The notes: generated by a model from the sequence alone, not told the origin. Counted from the first letter of the stretch, positions 26,411 through 35,675 are shown. The stretch: 64,000 bases of DNA from Streptomyces virginiae (GCF_000720455.1 NZ_JOAK01000006.1:248001-312000), one strand, 5' to 3'. Numbers and translations are program-made.

Positions 26411-26596
26411 GCGGCCATCCTCCCGCCGGGCGGCGCGATGTGCAGGTCGGGCGCCCGTACCGCAGGGGTGGGCGGACGGACGGGGCGCGCGTACCGCAGG
26501 CGCGGTACGCGCGGGCGGCGGCCTGGTACCTGAGAAGGTCGGGAGTTCCGCCTGTGGGTGCTCGGAGGCCGGCTACCGGGCCCTTAGGGTGCCCGT

Positions 26597-29422
26597 ATGA
26601 AGCTCCGTATGCCCAGGCGCCGCCGAGACCGCCTGCTCGCGGGCGCCGCCGCGCTGGCCGTCGTGGCGGGGGCCGGTACGTGGACGGCCTCGTCCGCGTC
26701 CGGCGACGCGCCCGCCGTGCACCGCCGGGACCAGGTCCTGACCATGCCGGGTGCCGACATCGACACCTCCTACTTCGTCGCGGACGACGGGAAGGACGGT
26801 GGGGCGAAACGTCCAGCCGTGCTCCTCGGGCACGGCTTCGGGGGCAGCAAGGACGACGTCCGTGAGCAGGCCGAACGTCTGGCGCGCGACGGCTACGCCG
26901 TCATGACCTGGTCGGCGCGCGGCTTCGGCCGCTCCGGCGGCCGGATCGGGCTGAACGACCCCGAGCACGAGGTCAAGGACGTCTCCCGGCTCATCGACTG
27001 GCTCGCGGCCCGGCCCGAGGTGCGCCTCGACGCGGACGGCGACCCGCGCGTGGGCGTGTCCGGAGCCTCCTACGGCGGGGCGGTCTCGCTGCTGGCGGCC
27101 GGTCACGACCGGCGCGTCGACGCGATCGCCCCGGAGATCACCTACTGGAACCTCGCGGACTCCCTCTTCCCGGGCGGCGTCTTCAAGAAGCTGTGGTCCG
27201 GGATCTTCTTCACCACCGGCTCGGCGGGCGGGATGCAGCAGGCCGGGACCGCACCGCAGGACACCCCGCAGGACGCCGGGGCCGGGCGGCCGGAGGCCGG
27301 GGGCGGACGCCCTGAGACCGGGTCCGGAGCCGCGACCGGGTCGGCGACCGGTTCCGGGTCCGGTCCGCAGGACGCCGCCCCGGCCGGTCCCGGCTGCGGG
27401 AGGTTCACCCCCGAGCTGTGCGCGATGTACGAACGCGTCGCCGTGGCCGGGAAGCCCGACGCCGAGGCCCGCACGCTGCTGGAACAGCGCAGTCCGTCGG
27501 CGGTCGCCGACCGGATCGAGGTGCCGGCCCTCATCGTGCAGGGCCAGGACGACTCCCTCTTCCCGCTGGACCAGGCCGATGCCATGGCCGCGGCCGTCGC
27601 GGCCAACGGCGCGCCCGTGTCGGTGGACTGGGCGGCCGGCGGGCACGACGGCGGCATGCGCGAGGCGGACCGGGTGGAGGCCCGCGTGGCCGCCTGGTTC
27701 GACCGCCACCTCAAGGGCGACGAGGGCGCCGACAGCGGCCCGGCCTTCCGGGTCTCGCGCTCCGGCGGCATCGACTCCACCGACGGCGAGGTGATACTGC
27801 GCGGCGCGAGCGGCGAACGCTACCCCGGGCTGGTCTCCGGCCCGCGGGAGTTCGCCCTGACGGGGCGCGAGCAGACCTTCACCAACCCGGCGGGCGGCGC
27901 ACCTCCCGCGCTGTCCTCACTGCCCGGCATCGGCGGGCAGCTGGCCTCCTTCGGGGCCGGCCTCTCGCTGGACTTCCCCGGGCAGAACGCCCGCTTCGAG
28001 TCGGCGCCGCTGACCGAGGACCTCCAGATCACCGGAACCCCGACCGTAACCCTGAAGGTGAGGTCGACAGCGGCGGACGGTTCGGCCGTGCTGTTCGGCA
28101 AGGTGTACGACGTCGGGCCCGACGGGCGGCAGCAGGTGCTGCCCTCCCAGCTGGTCGCCCCGCTGCGGGTGGAGGACGCGCAGCAGGGTGCGACCGTGCG
28201 GCTGCGGCTGCCCGCGATCGACCACTCCGTCGCGGCCGGACACCGCCTGCGGCTCGTGGTCGCCGCCACGGACCTCGGCTACGCGAGCCCGGCCGCGCCG
28301 GCCGCCTACACGGTCGCGGTGGAGGGCCCGCTGGCCGTGCCCGTCGCTCCGCGGGTGCGGACCGCCACGGCGGGGCTCCCCGCCTGGACCTGGGGGCTGC
28401 CGCTGGGCGCGCTGGCACTGGCCGCGGCACTGCTCGGGTTCCGCCGGACCGGCGGGGGCGCCGCAGGCGCACGGGCCGGCGTACCGCAGCCGGACCCGGC
28501 GCTGGCCGACGTACCGCTGGAGATCACGGGACTGACGAAGCGGTACGCGAAGGCACAGGACCGGTACGCGGTGCGGGACCTGTCGTTCCGGGTGGAGAAG
28601 GGGCAGGTGCTGGGGCTGCTCGGACCCAACGGGGCCGGAAAGACCACCACGCTGCGCATGCTGATGGGGCTGATCTCGCCGGATGCCGGGGAGATCCGGG
28701 TGTTCGGGCACGCCGTGCGGGCCGGGGCGCCGGTCCTGTCGCGGGTCGGAGCCTTCGTGGAGGGTGCGGGCTTCCTGCCGCACCTGACGGGCCGCGCCAA
28801 TCTGGAGCTGTACTGGCAGGCCACAGGCCGGCCGGCGGAGGACTCGCACATGGCGGAGGCCCTGGAGATCGCGGGGCTCGGCGACGCGCTGGAGCGCGCG
28901 GTGCGCACGTACTCGCAGGGCATGCGGCAGCGGCTGGCGATCGCTCAGGCGATGCTCGGGATGCCGGACCTGCTGATCCTGGACGAGCCGACGAACGGTC
29001 TGGACCCGCCGCAGATCCGCGAGATGCGGGACGTGATGATCCGCTACGCGGCCGGCGGGCGGACCGTCATCGTCTCCAGCCACCTGCTGTCGGAGGTGGA
29101 GCAGTCCTGCACGCACCTGGTGGTCATGGACCGCGGGCAGCGGGTGGCGGCGGGCGAGGTCGCCGAGATCACCGGTGGCGGGGACACCCTGCTGGTGACC
29201 CTGGCCGAGCCGGTGGACGGGGTGGCCGTCGAGAAGGTGGCGGCGCTGGAAGGGGTGGGGTCGGTGGTGGCCGCGGACGACGGGCTGCTCGTACGGCTCG
29301 AAGGCGCGACGGCGGCCGGGCTGATCGCCGAACTCGTACGGCTGGAGGTGCCGGTGAGCGGAGTGGGGCCGCACCGGAGACTGGAGGACGCGTTCCTCAC
29401 CCTGATCGGAGGTGCGGCGTGA
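26597..29422 (+). CDS. Exported S15-like alpha/beta hydrolase fused to an ABC-transporter ATPase
   Basis: 941 residues, ATG 26597. Order: Arg-rich start and N-terminal hydrophobic segment (13-34); an S15/X-Pro-dipeptidyl-peptidase-type hydrolase (about 70-370; nucleophile S158 in GVSGASYGG, acid near D318 in GQDDSLFP, H350 in GGHDGG) with a low-complexity insertion (213-264); an X-Pro-peptidase C-terminal beta domain (455-580); a transmembrane helix (596-615); and an ABC ATPase (640-940; Walker A GPNGAGKTT 676-684, signature YSQGM 772-776, Walker B LLILDEP with D796/E797). The topology puts the hydrolase outside and the ATPase inside. The stop overlaps the permease start (GTGA). Likely an exporter coupled to processing, or a peptide/antibiotic-handling system. 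Confidence 0.93.
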   Translation: MKLRMPRRRRDRLLAGAAALAVVAGAGTWTASSASGDAPAVHRRDQVLTMPGADIDTSYFVADDGKDGGAKRPAVLLGHGFGGSKDDVREQAERLARDGYAVMTWSARGFGRSGGRIGLNDPEHEVKDVSRLIDWLAARPEVRLDADGDPRVGVSGASYGGAVSLLAAGHDRRVDAIAPEITYWNLADSLFPGGVFKKLWSGIFFTTGSAGGMQQAGTAPQDTPQDAGAGRPEAGGGRPETGSGAATGSATGSGSGPQDAAPAGPGCGRFTPELCAMYERVAVAGKPDAEARTLLEQRSPSAVADRIEVPALIVQGQDDSLFPLDQADAMAAAVAANGAPVSVDWAAGGHDGGMREADRVEARVAAWFDRHLKGDEGADSGPAFRVSRSGGIDSTDGEVILRGASGERYPGLVSGPREFALTGREQTFTNPAGGAPPALSSLPGIGGQLASFGAGLSLDFPGQNARFESAPLTEDLQITGTPTVTLKVRSTAADGSAVLFGKVYDVGPDGRQQVLPSQLVAPLRVEDAQQGATVRLRLPAIDHSVAAGHRLRLVVAATDLGYASPAAPAAYTVAVEGPLAVPVAPRVRTATAGLPAWTWGLPLGALALAAALLGFRRTGGGAAGARAGVPQPDPALADVPLEITGLTKRYAKAQDRYAVRDLSFRVEKGQVLGLLGPNGAGKTTTLRMLMGLISPDAGEIRVFGHAVRAGAPVLSRVGAFVEGAGFLPHLTGRANLELYWQATGRPAEDSHMAEALEIAGLGDALERAVRTYSQGMRQRLAIAQAMLGMPDLLILDEPTNGLDPPQIREMRDVMIRYAAGGRTVIVSSHLLSEVEQSCTHLVVMDRGQRVAAGEVAEITGGGDTLLVTLAEPVDGVAVEKVAALEGVGSVVAADDGLLVRLEGATAAGLIAELVRLEVPVSGVGPHRRLEDAFLTLIGGAA

Positions 29423-30291
29423 GTACGGCGACGACGGCACGGGAGGTGGCGCCGGGCTACCGGGCGAGCCGTACGCTGCCGCTGCGCGTGGAGGCGCTGC
29501 GGCAGTGGCGCCGGCGGCGGACGCTGGTGATGGGCGGGGTGCTTGCCGCACTGCCCTTCATCATGATCATCGCGTTCGCGGTGGGCGGCGGCCCGGACCG
29601 CAGGGGTGGTGGGAACGGCCGGATCACCCTGATCGACACGGCCACGGCCTCGGGCGCGAACTTCGCCGCGACCTGTCTGTTCGTGTCTGCCGGTTTCCTG
29701 CTGGTGGTGCCGGTGGCGCTGTTCTGCGGGGACACGGTGGCCTCGGAGGCGAGCTGGTCCTCGCTGCGCTATCTGCTGGCGTCACCGGTGCCGCGGGCGC
29801 GGCTGCTGTGGAGCAAGCTGGTGGTGGCGCTGGCCTTCAGCCTGGCGGCGATGGTGCTGCTGCCGGTGGTGGCGCTGGCGGCGGGCACCGTCGCCTACGG
29901 GTGGGGGCCGCTGAAACTCCCGGCGGGCGGCGCGCTGGCGGCCGGGGACACGGTGCCGCGGCTCGCGCTGGCGGTGGCCTTCGTGTTCGTGTCGCAGCTG
30001 GTGACGGCGGGGCTGGCGTTCTGGCTGTCCACGCGCACGGACGCGCCGCTGGGCGCGGTGGGCGGCGCGGTCGGGCTGACGATCGTCGGCAACGTCCTGG
30101 ACGCGGTGACGGCGCTCGGCTCGTGGCGCGAGTTCCTGCCGGCGCACTGGCAGTTCGCGTGGGCGGACGCCTTGCAGCCGCAGCTGGAGTGGGGCGGGAT
30201 GGTGAAGGGGGCGGTGGTGTCGGTGTCGTACGCGCTGGTGCTGTTCGCCCTGGCCTTCCGCGGCTTCTCCCGCAAGGACATCGTGTCCTGA
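29419..30291 (+). CDS. ABC transporter permease (ABC-2 type)
   Basis: 290 residues from GTG 29419, overlapping the stop of the hydrolase-ATPase gene; GGAGG lies seven bases upstream. The N-terminus (LRVEALRQWRRRRTLVMGGV) and about six hydrophobic segments match ABC-2-type permeases: 'FVSAGFLLVVPVALFCGDTVASEASWSSLRYLLASPVPRARLLWSK' is a characteristic cytoplasmic loop. It is the membrane partner of the fused ATPase and probably dimerises to form an exporter. Confidence 0.9.
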   Translation: MSTATTAREVAPGYRASRTLPLRVEALRQWRRRRTLVMGGVLAALPFIMIIAFAVGGGPDRRGGGNGRITLIDTATASGANFAATCLFVSAGFLLVVPVALFCGDTVASEASWSSLRYLLASPVPRARLLWSKLVVALAFSLAAMVLLPVVALAAGTVAYGWGPLKLPAGGALAAGDTVPRLALAVAFVFVSQLVTAGLAFWLSTRTDAPLGAVGGAVGLTIVGNVLDAVTALGSWREFLPAHWQFAWADALQPQLEWGGMVKGAVVSVSYALVLFALAFRGFSRKDIVS

Positions 30292-30316
30292 CCCGGCGGG
30301 CCGGCCGGCCGCTGCG

Positions 30317-30364
30317 CGACGAGCGCTCCTCATGCCCTCGCGGGGGCGCGGGGAGCGCTCGTCG
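30317..30364. terminator. Hairpin between convergent genes
   Basis: CGACGAGCGCTCC (30317-30329) and GGAGCGCTCGTCG (30352-30364), 13 bp, with the loop itself partly self-complementary. It lies between the permease and the convergent aldo/keto reductase. Confidence 0.75.
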
Positions 30365-30377
30365 GCGTTCGGGGGCC

Positions 30378-31328
30378 TTACGCGGGGACGCCCGGTGCGA
30401 TCGCGTCGATCTCGGCGAGCAGGTCCGCGTCCAGCGGGCGTTCGCCGGCGGCCGCGTTCGCGCGGATCTGCCCGGCGGAGGTGGCGCCTGCGATGACGGA
30501 GGCGCAGCCGGGCCGGGCGGAGAGCCAGCCGATGGCCAGTTCCAGGATCGTGCGGTCGTGCTTGTCGGCGATCACGGCCAGCGCCTCGACCACGTCGAGG
30601 CGCTCCTCGGTGAGGTAGGAGCTCCTGCCTTCGAGACGGGAGCCGGCCGGGACGGGAGCGCCCCGGCGGATCTTGCCGGTCAGCAGGCCGTTGGCGAGCG
30701 GGAAGTACGGGAGTACGCCGACGCCGTAGTGCCGGGCCGCCGGGACCAGCTCGCGCTCAGCCGACCGCTCCAGCAGCGACCACTCGTTCTGCGCGGACAC
30801 GAAGGGGACGGAGCCCGTCTCGCGGGCGACGTGTGCGGCTTCGGCGAGCTGCCAGCCGCTGAGGTTGGAGTGACCGATGTAGCGGACCTTGCCCTCGGCG
30901 ACGAGTTCCGTGAGCGCGGCCAGCGTCTCGGCGATGGGGGTGGCCGGGTCGGGGCTGTGCAGCTGGAGCAGGTCGATGTGGTCGGTTTCGAGACGGCGCA
31001 GGGACTCCTCGACGGCGCGCCGGATGTAGGCGCGGCTGCCGCGGGAGCCGGCCGCGGGACCGTACTTCATGTCGACGCCGTCGTAGCCGAACTTGGTGGC
31101 GAGGACGACCTGGTCGCGCCGGCCCTTCAGGGCCTGCCCGAGGTGCCGCTCGGAACCGCCCCCGCCGCCGTAGATGTCGGCGGTGTCGAGCAGGGTGACG
31201 CCCGCCTCCAGGGCGGCGTCCACGACGGCCCGGGTGGCCTGGGCGTCGAGCCGGCCGCCGAAGTTGTTGCAGCCGAGGCCCACGGCGGACACCTGCAGAC
31301 CTGAACTGCCCAGGGGGAGATAGCGCAT
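30378..31328 (-). CDS. Aldo/keto reductase
   Basis: 316 residues from ATG 31328; the frame is open further upstream, but this Met opens the typical AKR start MRYLPLGSSGLQVSAVGLG. The catalytic tetrad is visible: D48 and Y53 (LLDTADIYGGG), K79 (VVLATKFGYDG) and H124 (DLLQLHSPD). 'VRYIGHSNLSGWQL' and 'SVIAGATSAGQIRAN' (NADPH 2'-phosphate loop region) follow. It reduces aldehydes or ketones with NADPH in the cytoplasm; the natural substrate is not inferable. It stands alone, with no regulator adjoining. Confidence 0.92.
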   Translation of the reverse strand: MRYLPLGSSGLQVSAVGLGCNNFGGRLDAQATRAVVDAALEAGVTLLDTADIYGGGGGSERHLGQALKGRRDQVVLATKFGYDGVDMKYGPAAGSRGSRAYIRRAVEESLRRLETDHIDLLQLHSPDPATPIAETLAALTELVAEGKVRYIGHSNLSGWQLAEAAHVARETGSVPFVSAQNEWSLLERSAERELVPAARHYGVGVLPYFPLANGLLTGKIRRGAPVPAGSRLEGRSSYLTEERLDVVEALAVIADKHDRTILELAIGWLSARPGCASVIAGATSAGQIRANAAAGERPLDADLLAEIDAIAPGVPA

Positions 31329-31553
31329 GCGTTTTCGTTCCTCCGACTCGACGGGTACACGATCAAGGGAGTCACGGCCCCCACCGCATACTGCCAGCCC
31401 GGGCCGCGTCCCCGCGGCCGTACGGATGACCGGTCCCCGCCGCCGCAGCGCCGTCGGCCAGTGGATCCGACATCCGGAAACCGACGTTTGGAAACCTCGC
31501 AACGGTGAAGACGAGCGTCAACACCGGCTCATTTCACGAGGTTGGAGAAGCGC

Positions 31554-31832
31554 ATGGGCATCATTGCCTGGATCCTGATCGGACTGCTCGCCGGCTTCAT
31601 CGCCAAGGTACTCATGCCGGGCAAAGACCCGGGCGGAATCATCATCACGATGCTGATCGGCATCGCGGGCGGCCTCCTCGGCGGCTGGCTCGGCAAGGTC
31701 GTCTTCGGCGTCGACTCCATCGACGGATTCTTCGACCTCTCCACCTGGATCGCGGCCATCGTCGGCTCCGTCATCCTTCTCGCCGTCTACCGCCTGGTCA
31801 CCGGCAACAAGCACCACCATCGCCACGCCTGA
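31554..31832 (+). CDS. GlsB/YeaQ/YmgE-family stress-response membrane protein
   Basis: 92 residues from ATG 31554 (GGAGAAG upstream). Three membrane helices with the family pattern: 'MGIIAWILIGLLAGFIAKVLMPGKDPGGIIITMLIGIAGGLLGGWLGKVVFG' and 'LSTWIAAIVGSVILLAVYRLV', ending in a His-rich tail (KHHHRHA). These small transglycosylase-associated proteins are induced by envelope or general stress in many bacteria; biochemical function is unknown. It stands alone with a 225-base upstream gap. Confidence 0.92.
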   Translation: MGIIAWILIGLLAGFIAKVLMPGKDPGGIIITMLIGIAGGLLGGWLGKVVFGVDSIDGFFDLSTWIAAIVGSVILLAVYRLVTGNKHHHRHA

Positions 31833-32007
31833 GCGACGCCCCGGCTTCCCGCCGTCGCCGCACCGCTCGGGACCGGCAGCAACCCGGCCGCACGGCGGGG
31901 CCACAGCCTGAACGCCGTGGCCCCGCCGCGGCGCTGCCGGTGATCGCTTCTCGGCTAGCCTGGCCGGCGTTTGACTGCTGGGCTCGAACGACCGGAAAGA
32001 GATCATC

Positions 32008-33003
32008 GTGACCACCGTCCTCATCGCCGGGGGTGCCGGCTACATCGGCAGCACCGTCGCGTCGGCCTGCACGGATGCGGGCATCACCCCCGTGATCCTC
32101 GACAACCTCGTACGCGGGCGCAGGGAGTTCACCTCGGGCCGCGCCTTCTACGAGGGCGACATCGCGGACGGCGCGCTGGTCGACCGCATCTTCTCGGAGC
32201 ACCCGGACATCTCCGCCGTGGTGCACTGCGCGGCCCTGATCGTGGTGCCGGAGTCGGTCGCGGACCCGATCGGCTACTACGAGGCGAACGTCGCCAAGAG
32301 CCTCGCCTTCGTCGGCCACCTGCACCGCAACGGCTGCGACCGCATCATCTTCAGCTCCTCGGCCTCGATCTACCGGGCCGAGGACGGGTCGTCGGTCAAC
32401 GAGGACTCGCCGCTGGCGCCGCAGAGCCCCTACGCGCGGACCAAGGCCGTGTGCGAGGAGATGTTCGCCGACATCGCCGTGGCCGGGCCGCGCGTGCTGT
32501 CGCTGCGGTACTTCAACCCCGTCGGCGCCGACCCCGAACTGCGGACCGGTCTGCAGCTCAAGCGGCCCAGCCACGCCCTGGGCGTGCTCATCCAGGCGCA
32601 CCAGGAGGGCCGCCCGTTCCCGATCACCGGGACGACGTACCCGACGCGCGACGGCACGGGCATCCGGGACTACGTGCACGTCTGGGACCTGGCCGCGGCC
32701 CACGTCGCGGCGATCGAGCGCTTCGACTCCATCCTCATGGAGTCGCGGCGCTCGATCGCGATCAACCTGGGCACCGGTTCCGGCACCACCGTCCGGGAGC
32801 TGTGCGCCGCGTTCAACAACGTCGTCAGCACGCCGCTGGCCACCGTGGACGCCGATCCGCGCCCGGGTGACGTGGCGGGGGGCTACACCAAGAGCGACCG
32901 GGCGGCCGAGCTGCTGGGATGGACCCCGAAGCTGTCCCTGGAGGAAGGCATCCGATCCGCCCTGGACTGGATCCCGGTGCGCGACGACCTGCTGGAGGAC
33001 TGA
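32008..33003 (+). CDS. galE: UDP-glucose 4-epimerase
   Basis: 331 residues, GTG 32008. The NAD-binding loop GGAGYIGS is at residues 8-15. The catalytic Y142-x3-K146 appears in SPYARTK, with the preceding Ser in FSSSAS. 'RYFNPVGADP', 'GTGIRDYVHVWDLAAAHVAAI' and 'NLGTGSGTTVRELCAAF' are GalE-specific blocks. It interconverts UDP-glucose and UDP-galactose for cell-surface polysaccharides or galactose use. It is solitary rather than in a gal operon, so it is probably a second GalE-type paralogue. Confidence 0.93.
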   Translation: MTTVLIAGGAGYIGSTVASACTDAGITPVILDNLVRGRREFTSGRAFYEGDIADGALVDRIFSEHPDISAVVHCAALIVVPESVADPIGYYEANVAKSLAFVGHLHRNGCDRIIFSSSASIYRAEDGSSVNEDSPLAPQSPYARTKAVCEEMFADIAVAGPRVLSLRYFNPVGADPELRTGLQLKRPSHALGVLIQAHQEGRPFPITGTTYPTRDGTGIRDYVHVWDLAAAHVAAIERFDSILMESRRSIAINLGTGSGTTVRELCAAFNNVVSTPLATVDADPRPGDVAGGYTKSDRAAELLGWTPKLSLEEGIRSALDWIPVRDDLLED

Positions 33004-33172
33004 CCCCCTCCCCGCCGCCAGGGGCGGACTCCGCTTCGGCGGCCATCGCGCTTGTGCCGAAAGGGGAAGGTCGGCGCACGCGGCGTTTTCCGGGCAGGGT
33101 CGCGGGGGCGGGAACCGCGGGTCCGGCCGGCGAGGGGGGGAATGGGGGGCAGCGGATCGGCGTTGTCGCGGC

Positions 33173-33568
33173 ATGGGCGACGCACCCCGGTACGGCCAGG
33201 ACGAGCCCGAGCCGTGCGCGTTCTCGGACGTCCGCGCACGCCTCGCGGCCGACCGCGCCGACACCCTCGCGCGGGCGGCCGCACTGCGGCGCGACTTCGA
33301 CGGGATCGTCGCGGCCAACGCCCTGGTCGCGGTCGATGACGAGCACGACCCCGAGGGGGGCACCACCGCCTTCGAGCGTGCTCACGTGGCCGCCCTGATG
33401 GCGCAGGCGCGCGAACACCTGGAAGAACTGGACGAGGCCCTGCGACGGCTCGAACGAGGACAGTACGGACGCTGCGAAGGCTGCGGCGGCACCATTGCGC
33501 CCGAACGCCTGGAGATCCGTCCGGCGGCCACCACCTGCGTCCGCTGCGCGGGCCGGCCGACCCGGTGA
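33173..33568 (+). CDS. TraR/DksA-like zinc-finger protein
   Basis: 131 residues from ATG 33173 (MGDAPRYGQDEPEPC). A helical hairpin (about 20-95; 'ARLAADRADTLARAAALRRDFDGIVAAN', 'AQAREHLEELDEALRRLERGQYG') is followed by a four-cysteine zinc finger, CEGCGGTIAPERLEIRPAAT-TCVRC. The family binds in the secondary channel of RNA polymerase or acts as a small regulator; the acidic tip residues of true DksA are not obvious. No clear ribosome binding site. A terminator hairpin follows at 33588. Confidence 0.88.
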   Translation: MGDAPRYGQDEPEPCAFSDVRARLAADRADTLARAAALRRDFDGIVAANALVAVDDEHDPEGGTTAFERAHVAALMAQAREHLEELDEALRRLERGQYGRCEGCGGTIAPERLEIRPAATTCVRCAGRPTR

Positions 33569-33587
33569 TCGGGAGGACGGCTGACGA

Positions 33588-33624
33588 GACGGGCCCGTCG
33601 CGCATCACGTGCGACGGGCCCGTC
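33588..33624 (+). terminator. Terminator after DksA-like gene
   Basis: GACGGGCCCGTCGC (33588-33601) and GCGACGGGCCCGTC (33611-33624), 14-bp perfect stem with a nine-base loop, 20 bases past the stop. Confidence 0.85.
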
Positions 33625-33816
33625 CGCACGGGGCGCCGCAAAACCAGTGGAACCGGACCGCTGCGCGCCGTTACCGTGCTGCCGAACTAGTCGTCTGGGC
33701 AAGGACGTTCCGTTGTACACCGTGTGAGACCCCCCGAGTGCTGATTCGTCGCGCGTCGCGCATGTGCGCCGCGCTCCCTTCTGCTGCGGTCTTCTCACTG
33801 GAACCGGTGTACTTCT

Positions 33817-34365
33817 GTGCTCAATACCTGGGTGGTCGCTCCCACCTGCCTGCCGCTCGTTCTCCGCCGATGCCACACGTGCGCGTCCGGGCGCTTCCGG
33901 GCGAACGGCAAATTTCGCGTCAACGCCAACCACAAGCTCCTCGACGCCTGGCTCCTCGTGCTCTGCACCGCTTGCGGGGCCACGGCGAAACTCACCGTCC
34001 TGGAGCGGGTGCACGTGCGCTCCGTACGACCCGAGCTGCTGGACCGACTGCACGACAACGACCCCGGCCTGGCAGCCGAACTGCTCCAGGATCCGGTCGT
34101 GCGGCGCCGCAATCACATCGCCCTCGACTGGGACGGCGCCTGGCGCCTCGACACCGGCGGATCGGACCATCCGGACAGCGAGGTGATCGACGTCTCGGTC
34201 CGCTTCGCGGCGCGGATCCCGGTCCGGCCGGTGCGATTGATCTCTGAGGGGTGCGGTCTTTCACGCGCCGAGGTCGAGAGACTGATCAAGGACGGGAAGC
34301 TCGTCTCGGCGGTCCGGCTGAGCGGCAGGCTCTCCGGGGACTTCACCTTCACGCTCAAGCGCTGA
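33817..34365 (+). CDS. DUF1062 family protein
   Basis: 182 residues from GTG 33817. Typical DUF1062 layout: 'RCHTCASGRFRANGKFRVNANHKLLDAWLLVLCTACGATAKLTVLERVHVR', with two CxxC pairs that probably hold zinc, then 'LLDRLHDNDPGLAAELLQDPVVRRRN' and a C-terminal S4-like half ('GLSRAEVERLIKDGKLVSAVRLSGRLSGDFTFTL'). The C-terminus suggests RNA binding, but no function is established. It ends at a strong hairpin shared with a convergent gene. Confidence 0.88.
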   Translation: MLNTWVVAPTCLPLVLRRCHTCASGRFRANGKFRVNANHKLLDAWLLVLCTACGATAKLTVLERVHVRSVRPELLDRLHDNDPGLAAELLQDPVVRRRNHIALDWDGAWRLDTGGSDHPDSEVIDVSVRFAARIPVRPVRLISEGCGLSRAEVERLIKDGKLVSAVRLSGRLSGDFTFTLKR

Positions 34366-34382
34366 CCCCTCCCCGGGGCCCA

Positions 34383-34415
34383 GGGCCTGTCCGGCGGGAT
34401 CCGCCGGACAGGCCC
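34383..34415. terminator. Bidirectional 15-bp hairpin
   Basis: GGGCCTGTCCGGCGG (34383-34397), three-base loop, and its exact complement (34401-34415). The right arm touches the stop codon of the - strand gene; the + strand DUF1062 gene ends 17 bases before the left arm. Confidence 0.88.
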
Positions 34416-34672
34416 TAGCAGTTCTCTGTGATCACGTCCTCCAGCTCCGACAGCGACGTGCGCTCGTCCTCGATCTTCTTCCTGATGACTTCCAGCGTCG
34501 CCTTCAAGGCGCTGATCTGGCTCTGGTCCGGATTCGCCTGCGCCTCCAGCTGGGCGATCCTGCTCTTGACCTCGTCCGCGTGCTTCTCGCCCTTGGTGAT
34601 GCTCTCCTTGAGGTCCTTCGCGAGGCGCTTCATCAGCTGGCAACCGGTCTCCGCGGCCATCGGTGCGTTCAT
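34415..34672 (-). CDS. Small coiled-coil protein
   Basis: 85 residues from ATG 34672, with AAGGAG eight bases upstream. Nearly the whole chain is predicted helical with heptads: 'LMKRLAKDLKESITKGEKHADEVKSRIAQLEAQANPDQSQISALKATLEVIRKKIEDERTSLSELEDVI', ending in NC. Its Lys/Glu content is high for this genome. I do not recognise a functional family; a structural or partner-binding role is possible. It is a single gene, convergent with DUF1062. Confidence 0.75.
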   Translation of the reverse strand: MNAPMAAETGCQLMKRLAKDLKESITKGEKHADEVKSRIAQLEAQANPDQSQISALKATLEVIRKKIEDERTSLSELEDVITENC

Positions 34673-34867
34673 GTCCGTACTCCTTCGTCGTCGCGCCCCG
34701 CCGTCGGGGGCCTGCCGGCCAGTATCGAAGCCGGCGGCCGACCACACCCGGCGGAGTAGCCCGTCCGGACGCCGGTCACCACCGCGCGCCGCCGCCCCGG
34801 TGCTTCGCCCCGGCCCGGCTGGGTAGCCGAGGGACGACAGAGCGCGCGGCAGTGGTGAGGAGCATCA

Positions 34868-35317
34868 GTGATCACACAGGAGCAGATCGCGGCCATGGAA
34901 GGATGCACGGCGTTCACGGACCAGGGGCAGCGCCTGGGGCTGGTGGAGTACATCCTGGTGGACGACACCACCGGCAGGCCCGAGTGGGTGCGGATCATCG
35001 ATCGGGCGTCCGGACTGGGCGGGGTGTTCGTCCCGTTGCGCCGAGCGGACCTGGACAACGGACGCCTGGTCGTCCCGTATCCCGTGACGGTGATCGAACG
35101 GGCTCCCTGCGCGGCCCTGGACTGTGGGAGCGTCCTGTCCGTGGCGGAGGAGGCGCAGCTCTACAGGCACTACGGCGTGCGTGACGCGCGCGACGAGGTC
35201 AACGCGGATGGCCGGGCGGGCTGGGCGGTCATGGACCGGGCGCAGACCATTCGCGAGGGCACGACCGGCCAGGAGCACGCGGTGTCCCGCCTGCAGCAGG
35301 TGCAACCGGGGCGGTGA
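34868..35317 (+). CDS. PRC-barrel domain protein
   Basis: 149 residues from GTG 34868 (GAGGAG upstream). A PRC-barrel beta domain spans residues 1-80: 'MEGCTAFTDQGQRLGLVEYILVDDTTGRPEWVRI', 'GGVFVPLRRADLDNGRLVVPYP'. The C-terminal 60 residues contain 'LSVAEEAQLYRHYGV', a short helix common in Streptomyces stress-related PRC-barrel proteins. These bind RNA or protein partners or a small ligand; no specific role can be assigned. Confidence 0.88.
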   Translation: MITQEQIAAMEGCTAFTDQGQRLGLVEYILVDDTTGRPEWVRIIDRASGLGGVFVPLRRADLDNGRLVVPYPVTVIERAPCAALDCGSVLSVAEEAQLYRHYGVRDARDEVNADGRAGWAVMDRAQTIREGTTGQEHAVSRLQQVQPGR

Positions 35318-35483
35318 CCCGCGGACCGATCCGCTGCTCGGTGCCGGCCGTTCCGTGCGGCTCGGGTGCTGGTGCGGCCGCCGATCGGATGAGACCGGGG
35401 ACGGCACCGGCAGGTCAGAACCGTCAGGCGGTCCGGGGTCCTCAGCTTGGGCGTGCCATTGCCCTTCCCCAGAGAGGTGCAGC

Positions 35484-35675
35484 ATGCGTTTCCTTCTGAC
35501 CGCCCTTGCCGCCGGCGCCGTCGTCTTCGGTACCGCAGGTGTCGCCGGCGCCGACGTGACCGTGAACTACCAGCCGCAGCCGTCGTTCACCTTCGTCTTC
35601 GGGGACTGGTCCCAGGTCGCCGGGGACGACACCTTCAGCGCCGGCCACGACAACACCGTCGGCTCCGACAACTGA
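35484..35675 (+). CDS. Small secreted protein
   Basis: 63 residues from ATG 35484 (AGAGAGGTG upstream). A signal peptide is clear (MRFLLTALAAGAVVFGTAGVAGA) and leaves a mature peptide of about 40 residues starting near ADVTVNY, acidic and rich in Gly, Asp and aromatic residues (FTFVFGDWSQVAGDDTF) without Cys. I do not recognise the family. Because only a stub of mature protein is exported it could be a surface or signalling peptide. Confidence 0.7.
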   Translation: MRFLLTALAAGAVVFGTAGVAGADVTVNYQPQPSFTFVFGDWSQVAGDDTFSAGHDNTVGSDN

